The position numbers were made by a program, and so were the translations under genes. Below are positions 1 through 13,800 of a stretch of DNA of 64,000 nt, piece after piece. The notes below the pieces were generated by a model. That model worked only from the letters and a program-made list of their open reading frames with translations. It did no database searches and was not told the origin of the DNA. The stretch spans positions 63,489 through 127,488 of the forward strand of contig VXAZ01008152.1 of NCBI GenBank assembly GCA_013399875.1. The letters run 5' to 3'. The first letter of the stretch is position 1. Every line of letters begins with the position of its first letter. This DNA is from Gymnorhina tibicen (Eukaryota > Chordata > Aves > Passeriformes > Artamidae).

Positions 1-349
1 CTAAACTGTAAATGTGGATGGCTGAAAGCTAACATTTGAATTGATAATTAAGCCTTTATTCAGGAATGCTTGCAAACACGGCTCAAACTATATTTTTAAG
101 TACTGGTCAAAATTCAAGCTGACAGCACCTGCAGCCGTGATTTGATTTGCAAAGTTACAGAATGCTTCGAATTCCCACTGACCTGAGCAGAACACGAATG
201 CACAGCTTTGGGCTGGACTCACCTTGGAAAATCCAGCCCACAAGTTTGCCATGCTCTGTCCAAAATGCAGCACTGTAAACCGAGTCAAAAATTTACAACA
301 GATAAGCAAAGCAATGAACAACATTTGTTCAACAGTTTGATTAATTTTT

Positions 350-545
350 ATCCTGGGGAGTAATTAATATTTCTCTCCCGCTGCAGAGGAGTCAGTTGTA
401 AGTTTAGTAGTAGTAAAGCTGGCTGTAGGTTTTGCTGTGAGTACAAAGCAATAATCTGCGTTGATTATTTCTAATTAAGCCAAAAAAATTATTAATGAAG
501 CAAAACTAATTCGCCAAACTGGAACGCAGCCACAGACTGTATTTT
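350..545. promoter_or_regulatory. Homeodomain-motif-rich AT block
   Basis: The block contains repeated TAAT/ATTA cores, including TAATTAAT near 361, CTAATTAAG near 472 and ATTATTAATGAAG near 489, with little simple repetition. This density is typical of conserved developmental enhancers. Function is only inferred, because AT-rich unique DNA can give the same picture by chance and conservation cannot be tested here. Confidence 0.22.
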
Positions 546-3500
546 TTAAATACCAACAGAGTGCTCTCAGCATTTTTCCCTAGGCAGACCTCTAGAAACA
601 CATCACCAGCTTCTGCAATGCTGCAGTAGGACAATGTTAGTCTCTTTTTTATTATTACGATTTAAATTAATCATATTTCATTGTGCTTTACAGAATACCT
701 GTAAAAGAAGTGTTTACCAACCACAAAAAAAGGTACTAATAACTGCTATCGTCCTTCCCTGCTCATCCAGGAGGCACTTTTATCACCAACATTATCACTT
801 GTTGCCAAACAAGTACAGAGATGTTAGCCCGGAGGATGAAATAGTTTAATCATGGGGAAACAATTTGCAGTGCACAGATCTCAGCTGGTTCCCTTTCATC
901 TGCTCGCAGTTACTCAGCGACTCCCAAAAATCTGTTTTGTAGCTGTAATAAAATTCATTCGCAGCTCTCGCACGCACACACCAAATGGTTTGCCTAATTC
1001 CGAAGTGTTACAATCACCTGGAACAAAGACAGGATTCATAAGTTTTCAGGGGGGGTATTCTGGGGTTTTTAAATCACATGAACCTGATATTTGTCTTTAA
1101 AAAAATAAATAAAGGGGAGATGTAGGGTCCGAATTTTCTCTAGATTTACAGCATCCATATGATGATGTAATCCATATTACATGTGAGTTCTCACTCTCTG
1201 CACAGTAGTCAAAGCTACACTGACTATTAAATATTCGATAGCCCCTATTTCTTAGTATGCCCAAACCCAAGCAATTACTTATTGGCAATTTTTTGTTAGA
1301 ATTTAAATAATTTTAACTTCGTTGGAGCTGTCTATCAACTTCTCATTTGCTGCCTGAGCAAGCCCGTTACTTAAACTTTGATTAGACTGGCATTATCTTT
1401 TGTAGTATCTCTTAAGAAAGTGCCCTCTAACACTTTAAAGCCCTGTACATCCGAATATGAGCAGTGGAAATACACCTCTAATGTTTTTCATATGCTCTTA
1501 TCTCTTCCTGTCGCACAAAAATGACTTTTGCCGAGCGCAGATAAGATCTCTGTGTAAGCACAAAGCTCTGGGGTGAATTCAGAGTGTTCCTCGCTCTTCT
1601 CAGGCTCAGCTGCTCCCGGCAGCAGCGTGGGCCGTTATTGTGGTCACCAGTAACCAAAGGGAGACAGTGCTTGGTTCACCTCGAGGGAACCGTGGGGACC
1701 TCTCTGCAGTGAACCACAGACAGAGCAGGGCAGGCGGGGCTGGGGTGCCCAGGGGAGGGAACGGAACCTTCTGGCTCCGGTGACAAAAGCAGAGCAGTGG
1801 GGTTAGGCCAGGATGCCCCTCCAGACTGTGCCTGGGAGCTCCATCAGCCCCTCAGAGGGGTTTGGTGTTCAGTTCTTTGCAGAGGGGACACCAAGATCCC
1901 GGTGCTCAACCTCCAGTGTAGAAACTCATCCCAGAGTGTGGGGTGAGAGAAGGGAGAGGCTGAGAGGTCGGGCCGGTGATGGCCAAGGGCTGTTGGTTTC
2001 TCAGAAGCAGTGTTTTCTGTCAGGGCAGCTGCCTCCACCCCAGCCCACACCTCTGGTGTCTTTACTGACCCTTGAGATCCCAAAGCTCCCACGGTGAGGA
2101 GCTGGACAGTTCTCAGCTCCAGTCCAGCCTCTGCAGCTGCACCAAACGGAGCAGGAGCACCCAGCCTCCAGCCCACGGCTGCTGCTGAGATCCGTGATCT
2201 GTCCTCTGTGGCACCAGGGGTGGCACAGGTGCTGTATGGGGCATGAAAGGGGCACATGGGGTCTCTTGCAGACCTCTGACACCCCCTTGTCCACCGGCTG
2301 GAACATCCCCTGCGCTCTGCACGGCTCCCCAGACACCGGTGCTGATGGAAACCCCACAGTGATAATTTAGGAAGAGCTGTGCAGAGGGACAAGGGCACCG
2401 TGTTGGCTGAGGACACTCACAGCCCATGGTCATGTCCTCCCTCAGCTGGAAACTTCCTGGGCAACCTGGAGCAACCTCGCTGCCGTCTTTGCCTCAGTTT
2501 CCCCCTCAGTGCAGGAAAATGTGCAGATTTCAGTGTTTCCCAACGTCAGCGTGCTGTTGTGACATATCATATTCGGGTACTCCCGAATGGGGACCATATA
2601 AATTCCATAGCTGCTTTATCTGATCCAGCAGTCATGAGTGTGCCTGTCTGTAAGTTGCTGCTGCTCTTGATAAGAAAACATTCCTGCTCTAGAAATTCCT
2701 TTTTGACGAAAGAGTGAGGAAGGTCTCAGTCATGTTCTGCTGAGCAGGTGCCTGGGCAGCAGCAGATTCATGGTCACACGCCCTGTCCTGGCACTCTGTG
2801 GGTGAGAGTCTCTGTAAATGAGCACCAAGGTCCCTGCAGAAGGGGACAGTCCTCTGGCAGGCACCTCCTGCCAGTGGGGAAGTGCCAGGGTAACCCCGGA
2901 GCCCAAATTGTTGGTCATCTCTTTTCAACAACCTGGGCAGAAATTACTGTTCTCGTGGGTTTGGTTTGTGGTGTTTTTTAAAGCAAAATAATGGAAATCA
3001 GTTATTCTGATCTCATTTGAAAGTTAGATTTTAATGTGTTTAAATATGCATAGAAGCCCTTGACTTCAGCCTCTGCAGCAGCCCCTGAATACCTGGGTCC
3101 CTTTTGGGGGGCAGCTGGCAGCACTCGGATGCAGAGATGCATTTTTTACCTGCTGTGGCAAACTAACCAAAGGAGCTCCAGAGCACACGTCTCTTCCTCC
3201 ATGTGCAAACAAAAAGGAGGTTTCTGGGTTACAAATGCCAATGGCAATGCTGGCAGCGTCCCAGCTGGGCACACACGATGCCAGTGCCCGTGGAAATCCT
3301 TGGAAAATGCCATTAGTGCCACTTCTGTGATCTCCGACGCTGCTCATGTGGGAGCTCCTGAGCCACACAGCAAAGGCACAGAGATGTGGAGTTCTTGTGC
3401 GTTTGTTACTGAATTCTGCCCTTTCCTCCCCACCGTTTCATTTCACTCCCCTCCCTACAGTCAGTCCTGCAGGGTTAATTCAAATAACCTGTTTATTACT

Positions 3501-6434
3501 TCAGCAGTTCACAAGAATCATGACTTGTCTAGTTCTGTTTATAGAGCATGTAATCATTAGAATAAAATAACAACAAAGATCAAATCACCATCTGTATTTA
3601 AAAGTGACCTCAAGTCTTTCCTGGGACAGAAATACTGCTGTGAACACCTCGGAAGCTTTGGGGACCTCAGCTAAAATCTTTTCCATTTTTAACAATGTAC
3701 ATCATTAGCTTTTGTTACGGTGGGCTTCGCTGTGTACAGTTATTTATATTTTGTTGCTATGGCAGTTGCTTCTGGTTTTGAAAGGTGGGGATGTTTTGTC
3801 AGTCAATTGGAATCAGATTAATTGAGCTCCTTCTGATATAAAAGTCTCAAATCAATACAGGGTTCACCTTGTAAAATGCACTTTTTTTGTTGTTGTTTAA
3901 TGCCTCCTGAGATCAGATGCTTTAAAATCCACGTGGAACTAACTTTTCTTTCTCTTCTCACCCCCACACTTCCCCATATGTGGTTTTGATTTTCCCCTCA
4001 GGGTACCTATGGGAGGTCTGGAAAACTCTTGGGAGCTTTCAAAGAATGTTAATATGTATAACGCTGCATTTTTAGTTTTAAATACAACATGTAAAGATCT
4101 TTCTTTTTGAGGATAAACAAGTAAAGCTGCTAGTTAAAAACTCTTGGTAAGGAAAAGTTCCCTCTTACCATAAAAAAGCTTAATAACGTTTAATTGTATT
4201 TCATAGCATTTTGCACCCATAGTATTAAGCATTTACAGTTCCTTGTAAAATGTCTGGGCGACACTGACTTTTAATTCTTCTGAGCTGGTTTTTTTTTTTC
4301 CCTCTTCTTGATAAGAAATTTCTACCTAATGGTCCGGTCCAGCATTTGCCATTCAAACCTTGAGCGTTTTGTTTGCCTCAGAGCAGAATCTGGTCCTGGT
4401 ATCTGCACTGATCTTAACAAACCCCATCTCTGTGCCTGATGCTTTCTGCGAGCACTGAGATTGCAATCGCCGCTGGGAGCAGAGCTTTTTTGCCATAAGT
4501 AATTCTGCAGATAACAAGAATAAACATTTATAAGATCAAACTCTCCAGCTCAAGCATGAAGACCCAGCACCTTTGGGTAGACGGCAATTTTGTGGTGGTG
4601 ATCAACAGGCATTAAGTTATTGGTTATAGCTGCACTCCCTCATTTTATCCTCACTTGAAGAGTTAGCTAGGCAGTGCTTCAGATAAAGACTGTGAAATTT
4701 GATCACTGGAACTAAAATGGATGGCTTAGCTGCCTAATCTCCTCCATCCCGTTATCATCAGCTCCCAATCCCCTCCCCACACCGTCTCCAAAATTGGGAA
4801 ATAGCCCCAGACTTATGGGAATATGCTGCTGGGTTAAAGTAAACACTCCTCACAGACTGTGTGGCCCCAACAAGAGCCACAGGTGGACCTGGTGGGAGCC
4901 CCAAAGAGGGAACATTAACTTTTGGGGAGATTATGGCACGTTTGTCTGTGGGATCAGCTTGTTAAAGTCGATAACTGATTGTCTCGATAGCAAGAGCATC
5001 TGAAAGCATCTGCTAATATATTGCTAACTTGTATAATCTGCCTTTATCCCAGCAAATTGCCTCTGAAGGCTAAATCCTCGCAGATGAGGAAGAAGTTTAG
5101 GTGAGCCAGGGGAATGAGACCTCTCTGATCACCCATCAGTGCAGCACAGAGAGGGGTAGAGCAGAGCTTTGACTCCTCTCCTGCGGTGGGGATCAGGCTG
5201 GGTTTGGGGTTTGGTTTGCTTTCCCCAAACAGAGACCACTTCTCCACGAATGCAGATGAAGTTAATTCATTTTGCAGGATCGGTTATTGATCCCTGCCCT
5301 GTGGACACACTCGAGAGGAGGAAGCAAGCCCAGATGTGTTTCCTTTGTGCTGGGCTTCTCTTCGCCAGAGGGGATCCTGTGCCCATAGGCTGGTGCACTC
5401 CTGCTGCTCCCAGAGCAAAGCTCCCAGCCTGGAAATGCACCCAGGATCGCTGCCCGGGTGTCATTAAAGGAACTTCCTTTACCAGAATCACTTAAGGTTA
5501 AGAAAAAAAATAACAAGTTTACTACTGACATCACATGTCCCTTTGTCATCCACAGATCTTACTGAGCTTCACAAAGGGGAGAATTATCCACATTTTCTTA
5601 ATGACAATAGTAAAGTACAGCTAAAATCCTGGTTTAATTTGAGGTGTTTATTCCATACTGCAGGAGTACACGAACACATAGTATCCCAGATTTTGAATTA
5701 TTGAGGTGCTGAAAATATTTTTGGGGGGGTGGGGAAAGGTGCTTTCTTTTCCAAATTCCTTTAATCTCTTTGTGAGAAAAGGTAACAAAGTGAGACAGAA
5801 AGCAAATGGATTGGGTTAATGATCTGAACCTCTGGAATTCCAGCACTATAGGTTTATGATTAGATTTTAACTGGACATCTTATTGGGCACATTGATAAGG
5901 CATCTCCATCTACATTTTGTAGTACTGCAGTTCCAGAAGATATGAGCTGCTGGTAATTAAGGCGGCTGGGATTATGTGTAATGTTATTCGTGGGGTTTTG
6001 CCAGTTTGCCACTGGTCTGTCAGCTCTGGGCTCCTGCTTCTGGCTGGGACAGCGTCTGTGCTCTGAGCAAGAGGGGAAATCTCCCAGGTACAGCTGGAAT
6101 ATTGTAGGTGGAACTGGGGACTTGGCTTTGGTCTTCACAGTGTGGCATCAGGACTGCTGTAAGTTAGGAAATGATGGCCTAATTTAATATATTATTATTA
6201 TTCCTTATCTATTTCTTCTATCTCATTTCAAATCGAGTGTCCTCTATTCAAAAAGAGAAGCCTTTCGGAGCCTGCACTCCCCATCCCCCTTACCCAGCCC
6301 AGGACATATTTAAAACTTAAGGGCAAATGTTCCATAAAACACTGCCCAACCCTTTGCGAATTCCCTGCATAACTCTCGCATGCATCCTCTAACTTTAGTC
6401 CATCCCTGCTCCAAAGTTGTAATTTGCCCTCCAG

Positions 6435-6440
<6 letters not shown>

Positions 6441-6465
<25 letters not shown>
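6441..6465. repeat. (TC)n microsatellite
   Basis: A perfect TC dinucleotide tract of about 25 bases runs directly into a T run. It produces an artificial Arg-Glu repeat in a minus-strand reading frame, which is not a gene. Confidence 0.9.
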
Positions 6466-9400
6466 TTTTTACAATCTCTGAGATGGCAATTAGCCCGAGA
6501 GATGCACTTAGAGCTTCGCTTCAATTACAGATCCCTCCTCCCAAGCGCTCTGCTGCTCCATGCTAATTTAAACGTCCTTTTGCACGAAGCATCACTCTGA
6601 ATTCTTTAATTGTTCCCTCCTTATCGGAGATTTGGCTCATGCTTTCCACCCATGGGTGTGGTAATCATAGTCCCAAAGGCGAACTGGGACGAGGTTTTGT
6701 TAAAGGAAATCCCCTGGGGCAGAATCCCTAAAGCTAAAGAAAAGAAATAGCAGTATTAGAGCCGACCATTAATGCAGCCTTTTTCTCCCCATAGAGCTGA
6801 CAGAGCCTCCCAAAGAGGAGTCAGCGTTGTCATCTGCATTTTAGAGGTGATGAGCTGAGGCAGGAGCAGAAAGTTACATCTGATAGATCTGGACAAAGGC
6901 AGGGCTGACACGGAGCCCGGAGGTTTGGAGCATTCGATGCTTGAGACATTATTCCCTGGTTTTCCTGGATGACGGTGTAAAGGGGTGATGAAACCGATCT
7001 GCAAGGGTCAGCGCGACCTTCCCTTCTCTGCATGTCCTTCGGGTTTGTGGGTTTGTCTGAAACACGTGCAGGGGGTATCTTGAGTGAAGTGTTTCGCCTG
7101 CTGTGAACCTCAACTTTTCCGCCTTTGGTTTAACTCTGCCAGCGCATCCCAGCCTCCCAAGGTATCCCTTTGCCTCCCACACAGGACAGATGCCAGCAGC
7201 AGGCTGGGAGAGAAACACCAGGCTGAGGTACCAGATACTGAGGTACCAAAGGCTCTGGAGCAGCCACTGGGAGAAGCAGCACGAGGTGTCCCAGAGAATC
7301 AGAAGGAAGCAGGGCCCGTCCCCGTGCCAGCAGTCCTGCCTGGAAAGTGGTGCTGGGCCTGAGGGCTGCAAAGACCCAGAACTGAAGACACTTTCCCACT
7401 CCTCAGACTCCAAATCCCTGCTGCTGTACATTAACATCCCCCTCGTGAGGTTAAAGTAGCTCATAAAAGTGTGAAGCAGAACGTCCAAACTTACATGGGG
7501 ACTGCTCCATTTTCTCTGTGTGGCCATAACGAGGTTATTTATGGTACATGTAGGAAAGATTAAAGGTTTTCATAATAAAGGAAAGCGAGAGCTCAAGAAC
7601 TGGGTGCCTCCTAACAGCACTGACTCTCAAGACAGGATAAATCACCCAAGCAACCATTAAAACTTCAAGAAGATTGCTTGTAAACCTCCGAGCAATGCCA
7701 ATAAAGCATATTCCTTGCCACGGAGCGGCCCAGATGGTGGAGCTCAGCAGTTTTCAGAGCTGAGGGCTCCTCACAGCTCAGCCCTCCTGTCTTTTTCCTC
7801 AGAGGGCACAGTGCCAATGAACCACTATGGAATCGATGGGATCTTTAAATGTGGGATCACAGGGACAGCGGGCTCGGGAGGAGTGAACTTCCCAGCCAGA
7901 GCCCATCTCAGAGCTGGGCTCCGTTTCTGCCCTGAACAACTCCCGGCCATTTTTCACTGCGCTGCTTCTTGGGGGTCTCCCATCATAACACAGTCTCAGA
8001 GACACGTTTTTATGGGCTTCAGGAAGTTAGGAAAATATTCCAAGGCCCTTCAAGGTTCTGGTTCATTTGCATTTTAAAAAGTCAAGGCTGCCCGTTTCTT
8101 CCACTCTGAAAGACCAAGTGAAAAGTGCAATAAATCACAGTTTCAGATTGTGTGTGGCACAGCATCAGCCAGGGATCCTTCCCTGAGCCCTACACCAGAG
8201 AAAAGCCCCAAACCAAAGGGTTTATATTGTTTCTCCCCATCTTTTTGTTATTTGGTTGTTCGGTTGGTTGTTTTGTTTTGCGTTGGTTTTTTCTTCCCTA
8301 TTTCTATTTCAGGAAAAGCTAACCCAGATTTTGAGATGTGACCCTACTTGCTCGGGCTGTACAAAGTCCTGAGGAAAGCGTTGCAGGAGTTAATCTGGGC
8401 CAGCACTGGCCCAAGAATAATTCCCAGAGATGGATCATGCCTGGTCCCAATCTGCAAGTGGATTTCTCTCGTGTTTCATTTCCTCACCAAGCCTTGCTCA
8501 AGAGAAGTTACCAGATCCAATTTTCATGTTAAGTCCTAAGCTTGATTTAAGAGAGAGGAATAAATTTATGAAGAGTCTTAATTCTGCAGACTGCAGGCTC
8601 CCCAAGGGGTGTCCAGTGATTTTCTGGGGAATTCTGGTAATGGACTCAATTCCCACAGCAAAGGCTTGACCCTTACTGGGGGATTTCTGGTGTTGTTACA
8701 TAATAAATCACAATTCTTCTAAGAAAGATAAGGAAAATCTACCAGTAGTCAAACCATTGATGTTTAAGCAATCATTCAGATTTTGGGAAATACTTTTTTC
8801 CAGACAATATAAGAAAGTCTTTCTGGGACAGGAATGAAGTAAATCTCTCATAAATACATTACCACTGGTGGCTTGTGTAAATCAGTGGGAGTATGAGAAG
8901 GACAATCAGTGCTTTGTCGTTCTGGTTTTTTCACTGAGTAATTCTAACGTTGTGCAGGAGGAATTGTCTTATCCAGTTGAAATCCGTGGATCTTTCTCCG
9001 ATGACTTGGGTGCAAACTGGGATTTAACAACAGGGGGAGATGGATCCAAAGCTCCTGTCCACACAAACCAGGCTGTCACAGTGTCCAAAACAACCTTCAG
9101 ATATCTCAGTTACCACAGGCTGCCTGCAGAGCTGGCTTTAAATTAAAAAATGTTCAAGTCCCCCGAATGAAGGAATGAAGGAAAATTTACAGGAGCTAGA
9201 AAAACACCTCTAAAAATTAGGTGATAACATCATCAAGCCAAAATCCTGCATCTTTCTGGGGAGAAAAAGTAAGAAATATCAGTGCCAGAACTCTCGCAGG
9301 TGACTTGGGTACCAGCTCCAGCACTCAGACACGAGCACTGGGATGGGACCCAGGGGTGCTGAGGACCATGAGGGTTACTGGGAATTTGCCTCCCAAGCAG

Positions 9401-9959
9401 CTGGAGTCAAGTGGGAGCGCAGTGGTGGTGAGGAAGGGGGAGATGTGTCTGGGAAACCCCAGCAAACCCCACCGTGGTGCCCCTCCATGGCTTGCACTGC
9501 CTCAGGAAGCTCGAGTCCAACATTTGGCATCTGAGTGGGGAGAGCGTTTCCTGTCTGGAGACACCAAATTGTGTTTCACGTATGGCTAAAGCATATTTTC
9601 TTTGTCTGTGGGAAGGTCAAAAGCACTAAAGCATCAGACCAAGGCAGGAGAAGTGAATTGGGAGTATAAAAACTGTGGCTAATGTGAGTCAAGCCCATGA
9701 AAATCTCATTCCTATTTATTTCTGCTCCCTCACTGCCCAGATATTTGTGTGCTGCCAGCACAGCGCCAGTATCTGATTTTTTTTTTCTTAAGTGTCCTCC
9801 TGAATTAACTATCCAGAATCCTCCCAGAAATGCCCATGAGATTTGAAGTTAGCCTGGAAATCTTTCAAAGGACCCCAAAGATAACTGCACTGGGTCTTCT
9901 ATTGCATTTCCATTTTATGGCATCTTTTTATATTCTGCAGTAGCCTTTTCTGAATAAAA

Positions 9960-10110
9960 ATGAGACAGCCTCTTAAGAGGCCTTTTTATTATTTGCATTT
10001 GGCAAAAACAGCCTTAATGAGCTGTTAAGAGTCATTCCCCAGTCCTATTGTTGGCGATGCATGGGAGCCTGTAAAGTGCTGAAAAGCCAAAAGACAATTT
10101 ATGATCCCTG
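9960..10110. promoter_or_regulatory. Palindrome plus perfect octamer, candidate element
   Basis: A perfect 14-base palindrome, GCCTCTTAAGAGGC (9968-9981), lies ten bases before a perfect POU octamer ATTTGCAT (9991-9998). Unique AT-rich sequence with further TAAT cores follows. POU factors such as OCT4/POUV are known regulators of SALL4 in other vertebrates, so a POU-bound element upstream would make sense. That link is inference. Confidence 0.25.
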
Positions 10111-12929
10111 ATGCTATCCCTTCCTGAGACAATCCCACAGAAAGGAAGATATCTGGGGAGTAGGAAGTCCCATTATTTAAGTGCCTGAGTAACTTTTACT
10201 GGAGTCATAACTGTGGAATTTGCTATTTTCATTTCAGAGCTGCTCCCACCCTGTGCTCCCTGCGAGAGCAGCGATGTCACCGCCTGTGCCCCGCGCTCCT
10301 TCTGATGTACAGCCCTGAGAACAGCGAGATGACTCAGGGAAAACTCCCCATTCATTCCCGGGACGGAAAAAATAGCACCAAATTCCAAGCAGGCACCGAT
10401 CAACTTAGGAAACTCCCGTTTTTCTGCCTGCTCGCTGGAGGCAGCGGTTCTGTGCTCAGCACTGCTCACATCAGCCCGGGACTGTCTGTGTGTACCAGAG
10501 GAGGTTCCATGGGATGTGGAAGGCGTAAAGGAACTCGAATTTACTGGCGTGGGGGACAGGAGGGTTACTGAGCACGGGGGAAAAACCCCAACCAAAGAGT
10601 TTCTCGAAGCCGTGCAGGGGAGGGATGTGAGGTTCTGGGCATGGTTGTCCCTTGGAAAGGGGCAGCAGCCAGGAAATGTCGGAGGTGTTTGCGGTGGCTG
10701 AGGGTGCTGAGGGGGCAGACACAGATTTGTGACAGAGGCAGAGACCTTGGTGTTATCACTGACACCCAGACGGCTCAAGAAAAGGGCAAATACTGCACCA
10801 TTGTATCGTCCCCTACTGTAAATGACAAAATGACGTCTCTTACCAGGCTGGTGTGTATTGACCAGCTCAGGAACTCCCACACTGCCCGTGGCTGAGGGCA
10901 GGTTTGTCTCTGTGACAGGAATCAAGGGCTATTCTGGCTGCCTGAGCTGAGATGACCCAATGAGGCCTTGCACCAGTGGGATTGCTCCTGTTTTGGAATC
11001 ACTTCTACTCTTAATCAAAACGAGGAAGGTAATTAAAATAATGAAAGATTTAAAAGTCTCTCTTAAGATGTCATTTTTTTATACAGGAGATCTTCTCTTT
11101 GAACAAAACCAGACCATCTCCTCCACTGTGACATTCCCATTCCTGGCCAGATAATCCCAGCACAGCTCAGGTGTGCAATGAGCATCCTGTAGGGCCACCC
11201 AGCACCAGGCACTGTGGCATCTTTAGGAGGAGGGAAAAGTCCTTCAAATCCTTAATCAAAGCTTTTGGGGAATGTGGATATAGTGACTGACCAAAAGAAC
11301 CCCAACAACCAACAACCAACGGCTCCAAATGCTCCAAGTGCCTCTGATGAGAAACTCCCTGCTAGGATCCCTAATTCCAGGATACCTCTGTGACACCCCC
11401 CAGGTGCTGAGTGGGTGCCAGTTAAAAAAGAGAGCAGAAGAACCCAAAAGCTGTTAAAAGAGAGGGTTTGTGGCCAGCTCCAAGCCCCCGATCTGAGCAG
11501 GAGGTGGCTCCTTGCCTGACATTGACACAGGGAGCATGAATGGAAGGTTTGGTGAATTTGGGGTGCAGCACCACCCCCAGCCTGGAACAAGAGGACTCAT
11601 TCCTTCCCTTCCCTTGGTCCTTTAAGGGTGCTGGAAATCTCCAGTGGGGATGGAGGGAGCAACCCTGATTTTGGGAACCACTCTGGTACACACAGTCCTG
11701 GGCAGTGAGAATTCAGGCCATTGCTACATTCGGCTTTTCAGCTGGTTACAAAGGGCACACCCTGGGCTTTATTTGGATTTAATTGTATAATTTACAGCCT
11801 ATTTTTCACTGAATAATCAAATGTGTAACTTGATTATCTTCCTGTTCTTGTTACATGTAGTAGTCACTCATGTTCTGCTGTAACAGAATAGCGTTCAAAA
11901 ATAAAGAGCTCGGTCGCCCTTAAAATACCAGCACAGGTTCTAGTTTTTGGTTCTGTCTCCCAGGAAGTTTGATAAATGATCTTAACCTGCAGTGATTTTT
12001 CCACTGATCTCTAATTTTTCAGGCACAATCGAATTTTTCTGTGTAAGTTTGATTTTTTTAAGTCCCCTGAAATACCAGGCTCTGACTCTGATCTCGCATC
12101 CTGAAACGAGCTGAGTGAGTTTGGATTATTCCTTCTTGCATGAACAGCAACAGAGCTGCTGTATAATTTTGTCTTCCAGTGGGGAACTCTGTGTTGCTGT
12201 TTAGCTCCAGCCCCAGCCCTTTGTGTGGAATGCAATCATCAGCAATTACCCATGTGCCCAGCATTTTGTCACAGTTCCTTACAGCTCCCAGCTCACACAG
12301 GGAACGCTCCCATGTGGGGCTGGTGGCAGTGGCTGTGAGAAGGGTGACAATAAAGTGATGCAAGCCCACAGCAGCTGGATTCTTGGCACTTCACTTGGCT
12401 TCTGGTTCTTTAAAATGTTCTTTCCTTCGGGAATTTTATTTGCACAAAGACACAGCACAACAATTTGACGACCACTCACCCTCATGACGTGCAGAGAAAA
12501 AAAGCAGCTTCACAGTGAACTAAGCAATCAGTTATATTTAATTTTTTTTCTGAAATCACACCTCTTTCACTTTCTTTCCTCTGGTGTGACTTACAAAAGT
12601 GACTGACAGTGCAGCCGGGTTATGCAGTAAAACGAGGAACTCAGAGCAGGGAAAAGGATTATTCTTCTGTTAACTCGGGGAACAAAGCTTCCCAATAAAT
12701 GCCGTGTTCTGCCATGCACCGAGTGCTTTTGTGCAGCTCATAGCACAAATCATACTGTTCCCAGTGCTCATCCCCAGCAGTACTCTTTAATGCTTAACTC
12801 AGTGACCTCACAAAAATAATTGGCGTGAAGCAAATTTACTTAGCCCTCCGCCTTTATTTGCAGACTGAATGGCTCGGAGAACGGCGCATATTGTTTATGG
12901 AAGTGAAGAGGGAGAGAGGGAAACAGAGC

Positions 12930-13600
12930 GTTTGTCCCCGGCCGAAGACGGGCCGGCGCACAGGAGAAAGCCGGGGCTTGGCGCGGTGTCCCTGCCCGCG
13001 GTGGGGACGCTTCGTGGGAGATGCTCCTCCACCAGCGCAGCTGCGGATCGGGGACCGGGGAGATCCAGCCCAGCTGCTGCCACGTAAAACAGTTAACGAC
13101 GTTCCCAGCCTTGTTCTCAAGTTAAAATTTCAGCTTTAACTGCGGGCTTTGACTAATTATTACCCCCCAGATGAGAGTCGTAATGATTTATGAGCAGCTT
13201 TACAAGCGAGTGGGTCAGCCCGGTTCTCCCTTTCCTGCGGGAAAAGTCCTGTTGGAAACTTCGGGGGTTCTTGGCATCGCCTGGGCGCCGATGCCAGGCT
13301 CCAGCTCTGCCTCCAGCCCGGCCCAGCAGAGGCTGGCGGTGCCCACCCCGGGCCTGGCAGCCCCTCGGGAGGGAGGCGGAGCGGGGCGCGGAGGAGCAGC
13401 CCCCGCTCCTTCGCCGCCCCGGTGTTTACACGGACGGAGGCGTGAATTCCCCGCGGAGGAAGAGCCCCGAGCCCTCGCTCCGCAGCGGGGTGGGAGACGG
13501 CGCAGAACCGCGCTGCTCGGCGCGCATGTGACGGCAGCGCAGCACAAAAGCCGCTTACCCGACAGCTTGCGGAGATTAGCTGCCAAGAACCGAGCCATTC
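12930..13600. promoter_or_regulatory. Isolated CpG island about 24 kb upstream of SALL4
   Basis: CpG density rises sharply, especially at 13215-13570, inside a region that is otherwise AT-rich and CpG-poor. Open frames appear on both strands across it, as expected for GC-rich DNA, and none resembles a known protein. An isolated island in the flank of a developmental gene usually marks a non-coding RNA promoter or a CpG-rich enhancer. No TATA box, splice donor or transcript orientation could be assigned with confidence. Confidence 0.5.
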
Positions 13601-13800
13601 TTCTCGGGAGCTGTTATTAGCATATTTTTCATCAATACTACACTTAACAGCTACTACATAGCAGGAAGTGGTATTTAACCTCTTGTTCCAATGTAACGAG
13701 ATTACTTTGGACGGTTATGTTACATTCCATTCATAAAGCCCCTCCTGTGCCCAGTTAATTAGATTCACTGGTGGCCAGCATGAACTGGGAGCAAATGCAC
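13601..13800. promoter_or_regulatory. Candidate conserved element beside the CpG island
   Basis: Directly after the island the sequence becomes AT-rich and dense in factor-like motifs: ATTAGCAT near 13616, TTACATTCC near 13719, TTAATTAGATT near 13755. It lacks simple repeats. The abrupt change from island to motif-rich unique sequence looks like a long conserved non-coding element. Conservation itself is not shown. Confidence 0.3.

Larger units (their letters stand above)
1..12790. other. Upstream gene-free flank, distal part
   Basis: No convincing exon, RNA gene or transposon open reading frame is visible in this stretch. Frames longer than 100 codons occur on both strands but have no recognisable domain, and their composition follows local GC content. 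The sequence is largely unique and AT-rich, with short homeodomain-type and octamer-type motifs, one TC microsatellite near 6441, and a palindrome plus octamer near 9968-9998. In human the DNA upstream of SALL4, towards ZFP64, is also gene-poor, so this is probably its regulatory flank; that is an inference from synteny. Confidence 0.6.

Noticed and set aside
1844..2416. 190-codon minus-strand open frame
   Set aside because: Several other frames on both strands overlap it. There is no protein similarity, no splice or promoter context, and composition follows local GC content.
6228..6524. Minus-strand frame with an Arg-Glu repeat
   Set aside because: The repeat is simply the TC microsatellite read in reverse.
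10173..10925. 250-codon minus-strand open frame
   Set aside because: No recognisable domain, low-complexity Ser/Pro/Thr composition, and competing frames on the other strand. Likely chance in moderately GC-rich DNA.
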